Source: a bacterium (lineage in GTDB: Bacteria > Bacteroidota > Bacteroidia > Flavobacteriales > Schleiferiaceae). From it: a DNA stretch of 64,000 nucleotides. The notes beneath the pieces are model-generated. The model was not told the DNA's origin and did not search any database. It was given only the letters and a program-made list of their open reading frames with translations. Location of the stretch: the NCBI GenBank assembly GCA_016125155.1, contig WGMI01000002.1, positions 1 through 64,000 on the forward strand. The letters run 5' to 3'. Of this stretch, positions 17,827-27,968 are shown one piece after another. Within the stretch, counting starts at the first letter, position 1. Each line of letters opens with the position of its first letter. Made by a program: the position numbers and the translations under genes.

Positions 17827-19260
17827 TCAGTTCAGCGTGAGCTTTTTACGCAAATCCTCTACATACACCCTAAAGCGCTTGTCGGTCTCGGCCAAATTGC
17901 TCACCGTACGGCAGGCGTGGAGCACTGTAGCGTGGTCTTTGTTGCCACATTGGGCGCCGATACTGGCCAATGAGCTCTTGGTCAACTGCTTGGCAAAGTA
18001 CATTGTAAGCTGGCGCGCCTGAACGATTTCGCGTTTGCGGGTTTTGCTTTTGAGCAGTTCCACCGGCATATCAAAATAGTCGCACACCACTTTTTGGATG
18101 TAGTCGATCGAGATTTCCCGGGTGGTGTTCTTGACGAACTTGTTGATCATTTGCCGGGCCAAATCGACCGTGATCTTCTTTTTGTTCAGCGAGCTTTGGG
18201 CGAGGAGCGAAATCAGCGCCCCTTCGATGTCGCGCACATGGCTGTTGATGCTGTAGGCGAGGTATTCGATCACCTCTTCCGGCATTTCAACCCCGTCATT
18301 GTAGAGCTTTTTGTGGATAATGGCGATCCGAGTCTCGAGATCGGGAAACTGCAAATCGGCGCTCAGGCCCCACTTAAACCGCGACAACAACCGCTGCTCC
18401 ATCCCTTGAAGATCGACCGGAGCCCGGTCCGACGTCAGAATGATCTGCTTGTTGTTTTGATGGAGGTGGTTGAAGATCTCAAAAAAGACATCCTGGGTTT
18501 TCTCTTTGCCCGCAAACGAGTGCACATCGTCGATGATGAGCACATCGATGAGTTGGTAAAAGTGGACAAAGTCGTTTTTGGTGTTGTTCCGAATCGACTC
18601 GATAAACTGGGAAGTGAACTTTTCCGCGCTTACGTACAACACGGTTTTGTCTGGGTAGCGGTCTTTGACTTCGATGCCGATGGCGTGGGCCAAATGTGTC
18701 TTGCCCAAACCCACCCCCCCGTATATGAGCAGGGGATTGAACGAGGTGCCTCCGGGTTTTCCTGCCACGGCAAACCCCGCACTTCGCGCCAAGCGGTTGC
18801 AGTCGCCTTCAATAAAGTTGTCGAAGGTGTAGTTCGGATTGAGCTGAGACTCGACGTTGACCTTGCGGAGTCCGGGGATGATAAAGGGGTTGCGCAATCC
18901 GTTGTTGCCGCCGATTTCGATCGGCATCGACACCTTGGGATTGACGATGGGCGGGCGCTGGCTGCTCGGAATTTTGATCGAGCTCGGCTCTTGGTTGTCG
19001 TAGGTATTCTCCATCACGATGCTGTATACCAGCTTCGCTTCGGGGCCCAACTCACGCCCAACAGCGGCCTTGAGCAAGCGGATGTAGTGCTCTTCTAGCC
19101 ATTCGTAGAAAAACTTGCTCGGCACCTGAATGCTGAGCACCTGATCTTGGAGCTTGAGCGGTTTTATGGGAAGAAACCAAGTCTTATAGCTTTGCTCATT
19201 GATGTTGTCCTTAATAAATGAGAGGCACCCCTCCCAAACCGTCTTGGCAGTCCGCTCCAT
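17827..19260 (-). CDS. dnaA: Chromosomal replication initiator DnaA
   Basis: This 477-residue protein has domain I at 1-90, a short linker, an AAA+ domain with Walker A in YGGVGLGKTHLAHA and Walker B in VLIIDDVHSF, and the DnaA-box-binding domain IV with GNKDHATVLHACRTV. The length and motif set are normal. dnaN and recF are not adjacent. The 286 bases upstream contain no recognisable cluster of TTATCCACA boxes, so the origin is probably elsewhere, as often in Bacteroidota. Confidence 0.97.
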   Translation of the reverse strand: MERTAKTVWEGCLSFIKDNINEQSYKTWFLPIKPLKLQDQVLSIQVPSKFFYEWLEEHYIRLLKAAVGRELGPEAKLVYSIVMENTYDNQEPSSIKIPSSQRPPIVNPKVSMPIEIGGNNGLRNPFIIPGLRKVNVESQLNPNYTFDNFIEGDCNRLARSAGFAVAGKPGGTSFNPLLIYGGVGLGKTHLAHAIGIEVKDRYPDKTVLYVSAEKFTSQFIESIRNNTKNDFVHFYQLIDVLIIDDVHSFAGKEKTQDVFFEIFNHLHQNNKQIILTSDRAPVDLQGMEQRLLSRFKWGLSADLQFPDLETRIAIIHKKLYNDGVEMPEEVIEYLAYSINSHVRDIEGALISLLAQSSLNKKKITVDLARQMINKFVKNTTREISIDYIQKVVCDYFDMPVELLKSKTRKREIVQARQLTMYFAKQLTKSSLASIGAQCGNKDHATVLHACRTVSNLAETDKRFRVYVEDLRKKLTLN

Positions 19261-19546
19261 TGAAAGCTGTTCGATTAAATTCTACCCAATCGGGCCTTTC
19301 GGCCCCCAGACGGTCGTTCTGCGCACTTTGGGTTCCCTTTAGAGGCACTGTAACAATACCTTGTTTTGGGAATGGGGCAGGGCGACCGACCGCAGCAAAA
19401 ATGTGTATCATTTCGTTATCAAAAAATTCGAATGCCTCTTGACATGACACTTTCTTTTGTTAGGGTTAAGGGAGTGTTAAGCCCCGAAAGCCCTAGTGTT
19501 TACATTGGAATAGACTAACTGTCAAACTCAAAAGCCGCCAAATTCA

Positions 19547-19942
19547 ATGACGCATACAACCGAAATCCGCGTTCGATACGGGGAGACCGACCAAATGGGA
19601 ATCGCCTACTACGGGGCCTATCCGCTGTATCTCGAAGTGGGGCGGGTGGAGGCGATGCGCGCCGTGGGGATGCCTTATGCGGCGCTCGAGGCCCGTGGGA
19701 TTATGCTTCCGGTGCGCAAGCTCGAAATCGAATATTTCAAGCCGGCTTTATACGATTCGCTGGTTCGCATTGAAACTACCGTAACCCCTCCTGCGGGTTC
19801 AAGGTTGGTCTTTCAGCACCGATTGTTCAACGAAGCCGGAGCGTCGCTGGCCGAGGCCAGGGTAGAATTGGTATTTGTCGACGCCCAGAGCCGCCGTCCA
19901 ATGCGGGCCCCTGAGGATTTTGTGCGGTTGTTTTCCGAATGA
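19547..19942 (+). CDS. YbgC/4HBT-family acyl-CoA thioesterase
   Basis: This 131-residue single hotdog domain carries the 4HBT active-site motif RYGETDQMGIAYYGAYPLYLE, with the Asp in ETDQMG. It should hydrolyse short- or medium-chain acyl-CoA in the cytoplasm. It is divergent from dnaA and convergent with the metalloprotease gene, 23 bases away. A hotdog thioesterase next to dnaA is frequent in Flavobacteriia. Confidence 0.9.
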   Translation: MTHTTEIRVRYGETDQMGIAYYGAYPLYLEVGRVEAMRAVGMPYAALEARGIMLPVRKLEIEYFKPALYDSLVRIETTVTPPAGSRLVFQHRLFNEAGASLAEARVELVFVDAQSRRPMRAPEDFVRLFSE

Positions 19943-19965
19943 CTTCCTTTCCGGGAGCCCTTACT

Positions 19966-21789
19966 TTATCGACGAATCAAACGAAAAACGGCCGGCCCTT
20001 GAGGGGTTGACAGCCGGAGCACATAGATTCCCGAAGCCAACCGTGCGCTGCTCACTTCGAGCTCAGATTCGCGGGTCTGACCCGAGGCCACGGTCCGGCC
20101 GCTCAAATCGACGAGCGACCAAGAGCCCAACGACCGATCAGAGACCACCCGGACACTGCCACCTCCTGCAAACGACAGGCTTCCATACAGTTTCACAGAC
20201 GCTTCTAAGGCTCCGGTTTCGGGGGTGTTGAAGTTCGGAATGTCGAGGATGCCTCGATTGTGAAAGACCTCGTACATGGCCAGCGCATGAGCCCCGCCCG
20301 TTCTCAAACTGTCGGCTTCGAGGTACTCGAGCGCGGCTTCGGGGAATCCGATGTTGGACGAATACGCATAGAGCGACTGGAGCAAGGTGGCATCGGCCAC
20401 CGACCGACCCAATTCGAAGTAGATGTCCATGATGGCGGCGGCCCACAACTCGGCGTGGACGTAAATATTGCCCCCGAAATTCAAATTCGGATAGTATTTG
20501 GTCGAACTGGCCATGCGACCATCCCAAAAAATATTGTGACCGTCCCAACTAAACACCCGATCCCAACCATAAGGATTGATGGAATGACTGTACGATGCCG
20601 CGAGGTAATCGCCCAAAGCCTCGTCCAAACAGCGGCGTTCGGTCCCGTTGTTCGTATTGGGGGCCGCGCTGTAGCTGATGGCATGCCCGTACTCGTGCAC
20701 AATGACGTCCGCGTCTTCGGCATCGTCCACCCCCCCTTCGCCCAGACTCAAATTGCCCCCACCATTCGGAAAATAACTAAACGAACTTTGGTCTTGGCCA
20801 TTCCAACCGTGGGGGTCTACAAAAACCGTGTCTTCGCAGAGGTTGAAGCCCAAAGACTGCATATAATCCTGATATACCGTCAGATGGTAGTAGGCATTGC
20901 AGTCTTCGAACCCCGATTGCGACCGCGTAAAGTCAAAAATCGGACTGGTTCTCGTGACCACCGGGGCCACAGGGTTTTCGAAATCCTTGAGGACGATTCG
21001 GCTATTGCGCAATTGGAAACTCCCGTTGCGGTATTCTCCCTTGACGGACTTGGTTTGCCGCTGGTTGTTGAGCGCGCCGATGTCCTGATCGTTGTTGTCG
21101 ATCAAAAGCCCTTGGGGATCGCCTCCATAGGTAAAGCCCGCCGTGGTCAGGGGATCGGGGTTGAACACCTTGAGCTGTAAGGTGGTATCGTTGGGCTGCA
21201 CCGCGTGGTAGGCATTGAGGTCGCGGGCAAAGAGTACCCGACCCAAAGCGTCTTCGATCCACTCGACATGCACACTCGCGCTATCGCGGAAACGACGCTG
21301 ACGGGCTTCGACCAGGCCTTGTTGGGTGGGAAACCACACCTTGCGATCGAGGTAGGAAGCGGCTCTGGGTAGGGGTAGGGCAGGAGAAGAGCCCATAGCG
21401 GTCCCGTCCGTCGCCAGCCGATGTGGCACATCAAGGGCATACCACGAAAACACCCAACCTTGGGCATCCCGATTGAGTTTTGCTTCACCTCGATAGACTG
21501 GAAGGCCTTTCCAGTAGCGCTCGTACAAAGCGTGCTCCGCAACCGGACTTTGGCGGACATCGGTTAATACAAACGCCCATTCCGCTTTGGGATCGAGGGT
21601 TTGGCTCAAGACCGATGCGCATTCTTCCAGCGTCAGACCAATCGCGTCTACGGGCCAATCAACGCGGCGCACACTTTTGCGCAGTTCGATGCCCATCGGG
21701 TCATACAACCAAGCCACGGCCGTTTCCTGCGCCTGAACCCAAAGACCTGTAACCATCCCAAAACCCAGAATCCACAGCGCTTTTTTCAT
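19966..21789 (-). CDS. Secreted zinc metalloprotease with T9SS type A sorting domain
   Basis: This protein has 607 residues. The ATG at 21789 starts a signal peptide (MKKALWILGFGMVTGLWVQAQ) and overlaps the stop of the IMPACT gene as ATGA. A propeptide-like segment, YWKGLPVYRGEAKLN, resembles the fungalysin/thermolysin propeptide. The catalytic zinc motif is HEYGH (H365, E366, H369), with the third ligand probably the Glu in DEALGDY about 28 residues on. This fits the M4/M36 gluzincin group. The last 70 or so residues, ending ASGIYVLRLSTPQGPAVFRLIRR in pattern, are a Por-type C-terminal sorting domain, so it is exported by the type IX system. Confidence 0.88.
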   Translation of the reverse strand: MKKALWILGFGMVTGLWVQAQETAVAWLYDPMGIELRKSVRRVDWPVDAIGLTLEECASVLSQTLDPKAEWAFVLTDVRQSPVAEHALYERYWKGLPVYRGEAKLNRDAQGWVFSWYALDVPHRLATDGTAMGSSPALPLPRAASYLDRKVWFPTQQGLVEARQRRFRDSASVHVEWIEDALGRVLFARDLNAYHAVQPNDTTLQLKVFNPDPLTTAGFTYGGDPQGLLIDNNDQDIGALNNQRQTKSVKGEYRNGSFQLRNSRIVLKDFENPVAPVVTRTSPIFDFTRSQSGFEDCNAYYHLTVYQDYMQSLGFNLCEDTVFVDPHGWNGQDQSSFSYFPNGGGNLSLGEGGVDDAEDADVIVHEYGHAISYSAAPNTNNGTERRCLDEALGDYLAASYSHSINPYGWDRVFSWDGHNIFWDGRMASSTKYYPNLNFGGNIYVHAELWAAAIMDIYFELGRSVADATLLQSLYAYSSNIGFPEAALEYLEADSLRTGGAHALAMYEVFHNRGILDIPNFNTPETGALEASVKLYGSLSFAGGGSVRVVSDRSLGSWSLVDLSGRTVASGQTRESELEVSSARLASGIYVLRLSTPQGPAVFRLIRR

Positions 21790-22415
21790 GGAACAGCAAT
21801 CGTTAATTCCCAATTCGCCTTCGACAACATCGGAGCCAATTCTGCCCGAATGGCATCGGATTGCAAAAGGGGTACGTGTAAAATTAAGGCATGCCCTCTG
21901 TTGGTTTCCTTTGATTGAACCTTTAGTCCTTTTCGCTGAGCCAACCGATAGACCGAATGTTCGTCGTCGTAGGGAAGGGAGAGGCAGAAGTGCTGCACCA
22001 AATCGACCCGTTTTCGACCTGCATCGGTCAGCGCCAGGGCGGCGGTCTCCCGATAGGCTTGAATCAAACCGGGGCGGCCGAGTTTGGTACCTCCGTAATA
22101 ACGCACAACCCCAATCCAGACGTTGTAGCAATCGGAAGAGCGAATGGCCTGTAAGATTGGGTCACCGGCTGTATGGGCGGGCTCTCCATCGTCGCTCGAA
22201 CGCGATTCGGGGCGAAGCACTCCGATGCGACTGGCCGAACAAACGTGCGTGGCCTGGGGGTGTTCCAGCCTCAATTGGTGCACTCGATCCTTGAGCGAAT
22301 CGGGGTCGTCGGTTGATAGGGCATAACCGAGAAAACGGCTCCCCCATTCGCGGATTTCCGCGCGTCCTTCGCGCTCCACGGTCCAATACCAGCCCTGCTC
22401 TTCGGGCAATGCCAT
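21786..22415 (-). CDS. IMPACT/YigZ family protein (UPF0029)
   Basis: This 209-residue protein carries the UPF0029 signature DDGEPAHTAGDPILQAI and YYGGTKLGRPGLIQAYRETA. A C-terminal DUF1949-like segment has a ferredoxin-like pattern. Bacterial members bind nucleic acid or associate with ribosomes and their exact role is unsettled. The downstream protease starts within its stop codon. clpC lies 11 bases upstream of the start on the same strand. Confidence 0.9.
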   Translation of the reverse strand: MALPEEQGWYWTVEREGRAEIREWGSRFLGYALSTDDPDSLKDRVHQLRLEHPQATHVCSASRIGVLRPESRSSDDGEPAHTAGDPILQAIRSSDCYNVWIGVVRYYGGTKLGRPGLIQAYRETAALALTDAGRKRVDLVQHFCLSLPYDDEHSVYRLAQRKGLKVQSKETNRGHALILHVPLLQSDAIRAELAPMLSKANWELTIAVP

Positions 22416-22426
22416 GGGCGAAGGTG

Positions 22427-24991
22427 TTATTCTTCCACCGCCGGGGGCAACTCGGCCGTCGACTCGGACGTTTCCGCCGGAATCATTTCTACCGCGAGGT
22501 TTTTCCCTTCGGCATCCATGCCAATCTTGATGCCATCGCCCGCACTGATTTTGCTGTGGATAATGGCATCGGCCAGCGGATCCTCAACGTATTTCTGAAT
22601 GGCGCGGGTCAGGGGACGGGCCCCGAATTTTTCGTCGAATCCCTTGTCGGCAATAAAGATCCGGGCTTCTTCGCTCATTTCGATATGATAGCCCATCGAG
22701 CGAATGCGGCGATACAGTTTTTCGAGCTCGAGCTCGATAATCCGAAGAATATCTTCCTTCTTCAATCCGTTGAACAGCACCACATCGTCGATGCGGTTGA
22801 GGAACTCCGGAGCAAAGGTCTTTTTCAAAGCGCTCTCGATCACTCCTTTGGCATGATCGTCTACCTGTTCGGTACGCGCCTGCGTGCCAAAACCGACCCC
22901 GATTCCAAAATCTTTTAGCTGTCTCGAACCAATGTTCGAGGTCATGATGATGATGGTGTTCTTGAAATCGACCCGGCGCCCGAGGCTGTCGGTCATATGC
23001 CCGTCATCCAAAGCCTGCAGCAGCAAGTTGAACACATCCGGGTGGGCTTTTTCAATTTCGTCCAGCAGGACCACCGAATAGGGCTTGCGACGCACTTTTT
23101 CGGTCAACTGTCCGCCTTCTTCGTAGCCCACATATCCGGGAGGCGCTCCCACCAGCCGAGAGACGGCAAATTTTTCCATGTATTCGCTCATGTCGATGCG
23201 AATCAGGGCGTCGTCGCTGTCGAAGAGCAATCGGGACAATTCCTTGGCGAGCTGGGTTTTGCCGACGCCTGTGGGGCCGAGGAAAATAAAGGAACCAATC
23301 GGCTTACCCGGGTCTTTGAGCCCCGCTCGATTGCGTTGAATCGATTTGACGATTTTGTCCACCGCCTCGTCTTGACCAATGATGCGGCTCTTGAGCTCGT
23401 CGGCCATCTTGCTGAGCTTGTTGCCTTCGGCCTGAGCCACGCGCTGCACAGGAATGCCGGTCATCATGGCCACGACTTCAGCCACATTGTCTTCTGAGAC
23501 AATTTCCTTGTTCTTGCGCACCTCGGCCTCCCATTCTTGTTGGGCGGTGGCCAGTTCGGCCTCGAGTTTTTTCTCGTCGTCGCGCAGCTTGGCCGCCTCT
23601 TCGTACTTCTGACGCTTGACCACCTGTACTTTTTGCTCGCGAACCGCCTCGAGTTTTTTCTCGAGTTCAATGACGTTTTCGGGAACCTTGATGCTGGTGA
23701 TGTGCACCCGAGAACCGGCCTCGTCCAGGGCGTCGATGGCCTTGTCCGGCAAATAGCGATCGGTGATGTAGCGATCGGTCAGCTTGACGCAGGCTTCGAT
23801 GGCCTCTGGGGTATAGAGCACGTTGTGGTGTTCTTCGTAGCGCTCTTTGATGTTGTGTAGAATCTGGACTGTTTCCTCGACCGTTGTCGGTTCGACCATC
23901 ACTTTCTGAAAACGCCGCTCTAGGGCCCCATCTTTCTCGATGTATTGCCGGTACTCGTCCAAGGTGGTCGCGCCAATGCACTGAATCTCTCCCCGTGCCA
24001 ATGCCGGTTTGAACATATTGCTGGCGTCGAGCGAACCCGTGGCCCCTCCGGCTCCAACAATGGTGTGCAGCTCGTCGATGAAGAGAATGATGTCGTCGTT
24101 CTTTTCGAGTTCGTTCATCAGCGCCTTCATGCGCTCTTCAAACTGACCACGGTATTTGGTCCCCGCCACGAGCGAAGCCAAATCCAGGGTAACCACCCTT
24201 TTGTCGAACAGCACCCGGCTCACCTTGCGCTTGACGATCCGCAGGGCCAAACCTTCGGCAATGGCGCTCTTGCCTACGCCAGGCTCGCCAATCAGCAAGG
24301 GGTTGTTCTTTTTGCGGCGCGATAAAATCTGACTGACTCGCTCGATCTCTTTTTCGCGTCCAACCACCGGGTCGAGCTTGTTTTCCTCGGCCAATCGGGT
24401 CAAATCGCGGCCAAAATTGTCGAGCACCGGGGTTTTTGTCTTGCCCTCGGCTTTGGGGCGAGCACCGAACGAACCCGCCTCGCGCTTTTCAAAATCTTCT
24501 TCTTCCTCAAAGGGATTTTCGCTGCGGACCCCTGGAACAGAGCCCGTTCCATCGGCATACCGATTCACGTATTCTCGCTTGACCCGTTCGTAGTCGACTT
24601 GATAGTTCTTGAGAATCCGGGAAACGGGGTCGTCTTCGTTGCGCAGAATGCACAGCAGTAAATGCGCAGTGCGAATGACGCTGCTCTGAAAAATTTTAGC
24701 CTCTAAAAACGTGGTTTTCAGTGCTTTTTCAGCTTGTTTGGTCAGCGGAAGATTCTTTTTGGCGCTGGCTGCTCCCGAGGGGTTGGGCGGGGAGATGTTC
24801 TCAATCTTCGAGCGAAAGCTCCTCAAATCGACCTCGAGGTCCTTGAGTATGTGCACTGCGCTGCCTTCGCCTTCCCGAATTAGCCCGAGCATAAGATGCT
24901 CTGTACCAATGTATTCTTGTCCTAGCCGCAGCGCTTCTTCTTTGCTGTAGCTGATGACATCTTTGACGCGGGGAGAAAAATTTTCGTCCAT
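22427..24991 (-). CDS. clpC: ATP-dependent Clp protease ATPase subunit ClpC
   Basis: This is an 854-residue Hsp100 AAA+ unfoldase. It has a double Clp_N repeat (about 1-145), NBD1 with Walker A GEPGVGKSAIAEG, a UVR/M-domain coiled coil (KRQKYEEAAKLRDDEKKLEAE), and NBD2 with GPTGVGKTQLAKE. It should feed unfolded substrates to ClpP. A charged linker between Clp_N and NBD1 (EEEEDFEKREAGSF) is Bacteroidota-like. It likely heads the clpC-IMPACT-metalloprotease run. Confidence 0.96.
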   Translation of the reverse strand: MDENFSPRVKDVISYSKEEALRLGQEYIGTEHLMLGLIREGEGSAVHILKDLEVDLRSFRSKIENISPPNPSGAASAKKNLPLTKQAEKALKTTFLEAKIFQSSVIRTAHLLLCILRNEDDPVSRILKNYQVDYERVKREYVNRYADGTGSVPGVRSENPFEEEEDFEKREAGSFGARPKAEGKTKTPVLDNFGRDLTRLAEENKLDPVVGREKEIERVSQILSRRKKNNPLLIGEPGVGKSAIAEGLALRIVKRKVSRVLFDKRVVTLDLASLVAGTKYRGQFEERMKALMNELEKNDDIILFIDELHTIVGAGGATGSLDASNMFKPALARGEIQCIGATTLDEYRQYIEKDGALERRFQKVMVEPTTVEETVQILHNIKERYEEHHNVLYTPEAIEACVKLTDRYITDRYLPDKAIDALDEAGSRVHITSIKVPENVIELEKKLEAVREQKVQVVKRQKYEEAAKLRDDEKKLEAELATAQQEWEAEVRKNKEIVSEDNVAEVVAMMTGIPVQRVAQAEGNKLSKMADELKSRIIGQDEAVDKIVKSIQRNRAGLKDPGKPIGSFIFLGPTGVGKTQLAKELSRLLFDSDDALIRIDMSEYMEKFAVSRLVGAPPGYVGYEEGGQLTEKVRRKPYSVVLLDEIEKAHPDVFNLLLQALDDGHMTDSLGRRVDFKNTIIIMTSNIGSRQLKDFGIGVGFGTQARTEQVDDHAKGVIESALKKTFAPEFLNRIDDVVLFNGLKKEDILRIIELELEKLYRRIRSMGYHIEMSEEARIFIADKGFDEKFGARPLTRAIQKYVEDPLADAIIHSKISAGDGIKIGMDAEGKNLAVEMIPAETSESTAELPPAVEE

Positions 24992-25407
24992 GGAATTACG
25001 GGTCGGGGGTCTCTAATCCTGTTGCCTTTTCGGGGCGGTATGCTGCCCGGACTTTGGGTCTATAACGAATGTAATGCCAAAGCGGTTCGGTCTCAAATGT
25101 ACACGAAGCGAATGTCAGGGTGTCGGTTTTGGATCGTTTTGCTTTTGCACACCGAACTGTGCATAATTGCCCCGCTCACTCCTGTCTATAGGGTAAAAAC
25201 AGGGGGCTAAGGATGTATTTTTGCAGGACGCCTACTCAGAAGCCGAGTGTTGTACCTGAATCCTTGGGTTCAGGGCTTCAGGCTGTTTCCCAGGCGGGCG
25301 TTTCGTGCCCAGCGTTTTGTGCATGAATCGGAGGTGTTCTTGCGATCACCGGGCTGGCTGGGAGGGCAGGGGCATAGGAAAACTTGTAATTCGCGCAGAC
25401 TGACATT
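24992..25407. other. Divergent clpC/gyrA intergenic region with a leader hairpin
   Basis: These 416 bases hold no credible gene. On the gyrA side there is a TAnnTTTG match at 25216-25223, giving a leader of about 180 bases. Within that leader, 25255-25274 forms a hairpin: CCTGAA pairs with TTCAGG around a short loop. No T-run follows the hairpin, so it is not a simple terminator. On the clpC side I see no convincing promoter match. Confidence 0.45.
25216..25223 (+). promoter_or_regulatory. Candidate -7 box for gyrA
   Basis: TATTTTTG is an exact TAnnTTTG match lying about 185 bases before the gyrA ATG. No TTG is found at the expected -33 spacing, so the call rests on the -7 box alone. Confidence 0.35.
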
Positions 25408-27915
25408 ATGGCTGAAGGAGAACGCATTATTCCCATCAACATCGAAGAGGAAATGAAGACCGCCTACATCGATTATTCGATGTCGGTCATTGTTTCCCGG
25501 GCCTTGCCCGACGTTCGGGACGGTTTGAAGCCCGTGCACCGCAGGGTGTTGTTTGGCATGTCCGAACTCGGCGTGATGAGCAACCGACCCTATAAGAAGT
25601 CGGCGAGGATTGTCGGTGAAGTTTTGGGTAAGTATCACCCCCACGGAGATTCTTCGGTCTACGACACCATGGTGCGCATGGCACAGGACTGGTCGTTGCG
25701 CTATCCCCTGGTGGACGGTCAGGGCAACTTTGGATCGGTAGACGGCGACAGCCCGGCCGCTATGCGGTACACCGAAGCCCGGCTTCGAAAAGTGGCGGAA
25801 GAAATGCTCGCCGACATCGACAAGAACACCGTCGATTTCCAACTCAACTTCGACGATTCGCTCGAAGAGCCCACTGTATTGCCCTCGCGCATCCCGAATT
25901 TGCTCGTCAACGGATCTTCGGGAATCGCGGTGGGGATGGCCACGAACATGCCGCCCCACAACCTGGCCGAGGTCATCGACGGCATTGCTGCCTACATCGA
26001 CAACCCGGACATCGAGGTGGAAGAGCTGATGCAGTACGTCAAGGCGCCCGATTTCCCAACCGGGGGTATCATTTATGGATATGAAGGGGTCCGCGACGCG
26101 TTTGCCACAGGACGCGGACGGATTGTGCTGCGCGCCAAGGCCAATTTTGAAGAGGTACACGGCCGCGACTGCATTGTGGTGACCGAAATCCCATATCAGG
26201 TCAACAAGGCGGAAATGATCAAAAAGACCGCCGACCTCATCAACGACAAGAAAATAGAGGGCATTGCGGACATCAAAGACGAATCGGACCGCAAGGGAAT
26301 GCGCATTGTATATTACCTGAAGCGGGACGCCATTCCCAACATCGTCCTGAACACCCTTTACAAGTACACCCAGCTTCAGAACTCATTTAGCGTCAACAAC
26401 ATCGCTTTGGTCGGGGGGCGTCCAATGACGCTTGCCCTCAAGGATTTGATCCGTCACTACGTCGACCACAGGCACGAGGTATTGTTCCGCAAGACCCAAT
26501 ACGAGCTCGAACAAGCCGAGAAACGAGCACACATTCTCGAAGGCCTGCTCATTGCGCTCGATCACCTCGACGCCGTCATTGCGTTGATTCGGGCATCTGC
26601 CACCCCCGACATCGCACGGGAAGGGTTGATGGCCGAATTTGGGTTGTCTGAGGTGCAGGCACGGGCCATCCTCGATTTGCGTTTGCAGCGGCTCACCGGT
26701 CTCGAACGCGACAAGATCAAAGAGGAGTACGACGAATTGATGCAGAAAATCGCGCACTACAAAGAGGTACTGGCCGATGAAGGGCTGCGCATGCGGCTGT
26801 TGCGCGAAGAAATGCTCCAGGTGAAGGAGCAGTTTGGAGACGAACGACGCACCGAAATCGACTATGCCGGGGGCGATTTGAGCATTGAGGACATGATTCC
26901 CGACGAGCAGGTAGTCATTACGCTCTCGCATGCCGGTTATGTCAAGCGAACTTCTTTGACCGAATACAAAGTCCAGAACCGGGGCGGGGTAGGGCAGAAG
27001 GGCGCCACCACCCGAGACGAGGACTTTATCGAGCAGTTGTTTACCGCCAGCAACCACAATTATCTCTTGTTCTTCACCGAACAAGGGCGTTGCTTCTGGC
27101 TCAAGGTGTACGAGATTCCAGAAGGCAGCAAAGCGAGCAAGGGAAGGGCGATTCAAAACCTCATTGCCTTGCCGAACGACGACAAGATTCGGGCCTTGAT
27201 CAATGTCGATACCCTCAAAGACGAGACCTATATCAACAGCCACTTTATCACGCTGTGTACCCGGGAGGGCATTATCAAAAAGACCACGCTCGAGGCCTAC
27301 AGCCGTCCGAGGGCCAATGGCATCAACGCCATCACCGTACGCGAAGGCGACCGCTTGTTGGAGGCGCGTTTGAGCACCGGGACCAGCGAAATATTGATCG
27401 CCTCATCGGGGGGCAAGTGCATCCGGTTTAATGAGGCCGGTGTGCGTCCCATGGGGCGCAATGCCAGCGGGGTGCGTGCCATTCGCCTGGAAGGAGACGA
27501 AAAAGTCATCAGCATGGTAGTGGTGCCCGAAGGCGCCCGACAACACCTGCTCGTGGTGTCAGAAAATGGCTTCGGAAAGCGCTCTGAACTCGAGGAATAT
27601 CGCAAGACCAAGCGCGGTGGTAAAGGGGTGAAGGCCATGAACGTCACCGACAAGACGGGAGCCCTTATTTCGCTGATCGAAGTGACCGACGAGGACGATT
27701 TGATGATTACCAATCAAAGCGGGGTGATGATTCGCATGCCGGTGCGCGATTTGCGCGTGATGGGTCGCAATACCCAAGGCGTGAAATTGATCAACATCAA
27801 AGGCAAGAACGACCGCATTTCCAGCATTACCAAAGTGCCTGCAGATGAGGAGATTGTCAATTCTCTAACCCCAACAGAGCCCACTTCTGAGGGCGAAAGC
27901 ACGGGTTTGGAATGA
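25408..27915 (+). CDS. gyrA: DNA gyrase subunit A
   Basis: This 835-residue type II topoisomerase subunit has the catalytic tyrosine Y121 in [10 protein letters not shown]. The quinolone-determining region ([30 protein letters not shown]) is near residues 65-95. The C-terminal beta-pinwheel contains the GyrA box in [13 protein letters not shown], a QRGGRGxxG-type motif, which supports gyrase and not topoisomerase IV. The tail ends in an acidic, Ser/Thr-rich stretch. gyrB is not in the window. Confidence 0.96.
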   Translation: MAEGERIIPINIEEEMKTAYIDYSMSVIVSRALPDVRDGLKPVHRRVLFGMSELGVMSNRPYKKSARIVGEVLGKYHPHGDSSVYDTMVRMAQDWSLRYPLVDGQGNFGSVDGDSPAAMRYTEARLRKVAEEMLADIDKNTVDFQLNFDDSLEEPTVLPSRIPNLLVNGSSGIAVGMATNMPPHNLAEVIDGIAAYIDNPDIEVEELMQYVKAPDFPTGGIIYGYEGVRDAFATGRGRIVLRAKANFEEVHGRDCIVVTEIPYQVNKAEMIKKTADLINDKKIEGIADIKDESDRKGMRIVYYLKRDAIPNIVLNTLYKYTQLQNSFSVNNIALVGGRPMTLALKDLIRHYVDHRHEVLFRKTQYELEQAEKRAHILEGLLIALDHLDAVIALIRASATPDIAREGLMAEFGLSEVQARAILDLRLQRLTGLERDKIKEEYDELMQKIAHYKEVLADEGLRMRLLREEMLQVKEQFGDERRTEIDYAGGDLSIEDMIPDEQVVITLSHAGYVKRTSLTEYKVQNRGGVGQKGATTRDEDFIEQLFTASNHNYLLFFTEQGRCFWLKVYEIPEGSKASKGRAIQNLIALPNDDKIRALINVDTLKDETYINSHFITLCTREGIIKKTTLEAYSRPRANGINAITVREGDRLLEARLSTGTSEILIASSGGKCIRFNEAGVRPMGRNASGVRAIRLEGDEKVISMVVVPEGARQHLLVVSENGFGKRSELEEYRKTKRGGKGVKAMNVTDKTGALISLIEVTDEDDLMITNQSGVMIRMPVRDLRVMGRNTQGVKLINIKGKNDRISSITKVPADEEIVNSLTPTEPTSEGESTGLE

Positions 27916-27922
27916 GAATTGC

Positions 27923-27954
27923 TTGAGACTTGCCGCAGGGCTGTTGTATTTTTG
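27923..27954 (+). promoter_or_regulatory. Promoter of the secreted TPR gene
   Basis: A TTG at 27923-27925 is followed after 21 bases by TATTTTTG at 27947-27954, matching both halves of the Bacteroidota -33/-7 promoter. It ends 14 bases before the ATG at 27969. Confidence 0.55.
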
Positions 27955-27968
27955 AAAAAAATCGAGAG

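Noticed and set aside
18094-19098. 334-codon plus-strand frame opposite dnaA
   Set aside because: It mirrors dnaA codons and has no start signal or domain; dnaA motifs on the other strand are unambiguous.
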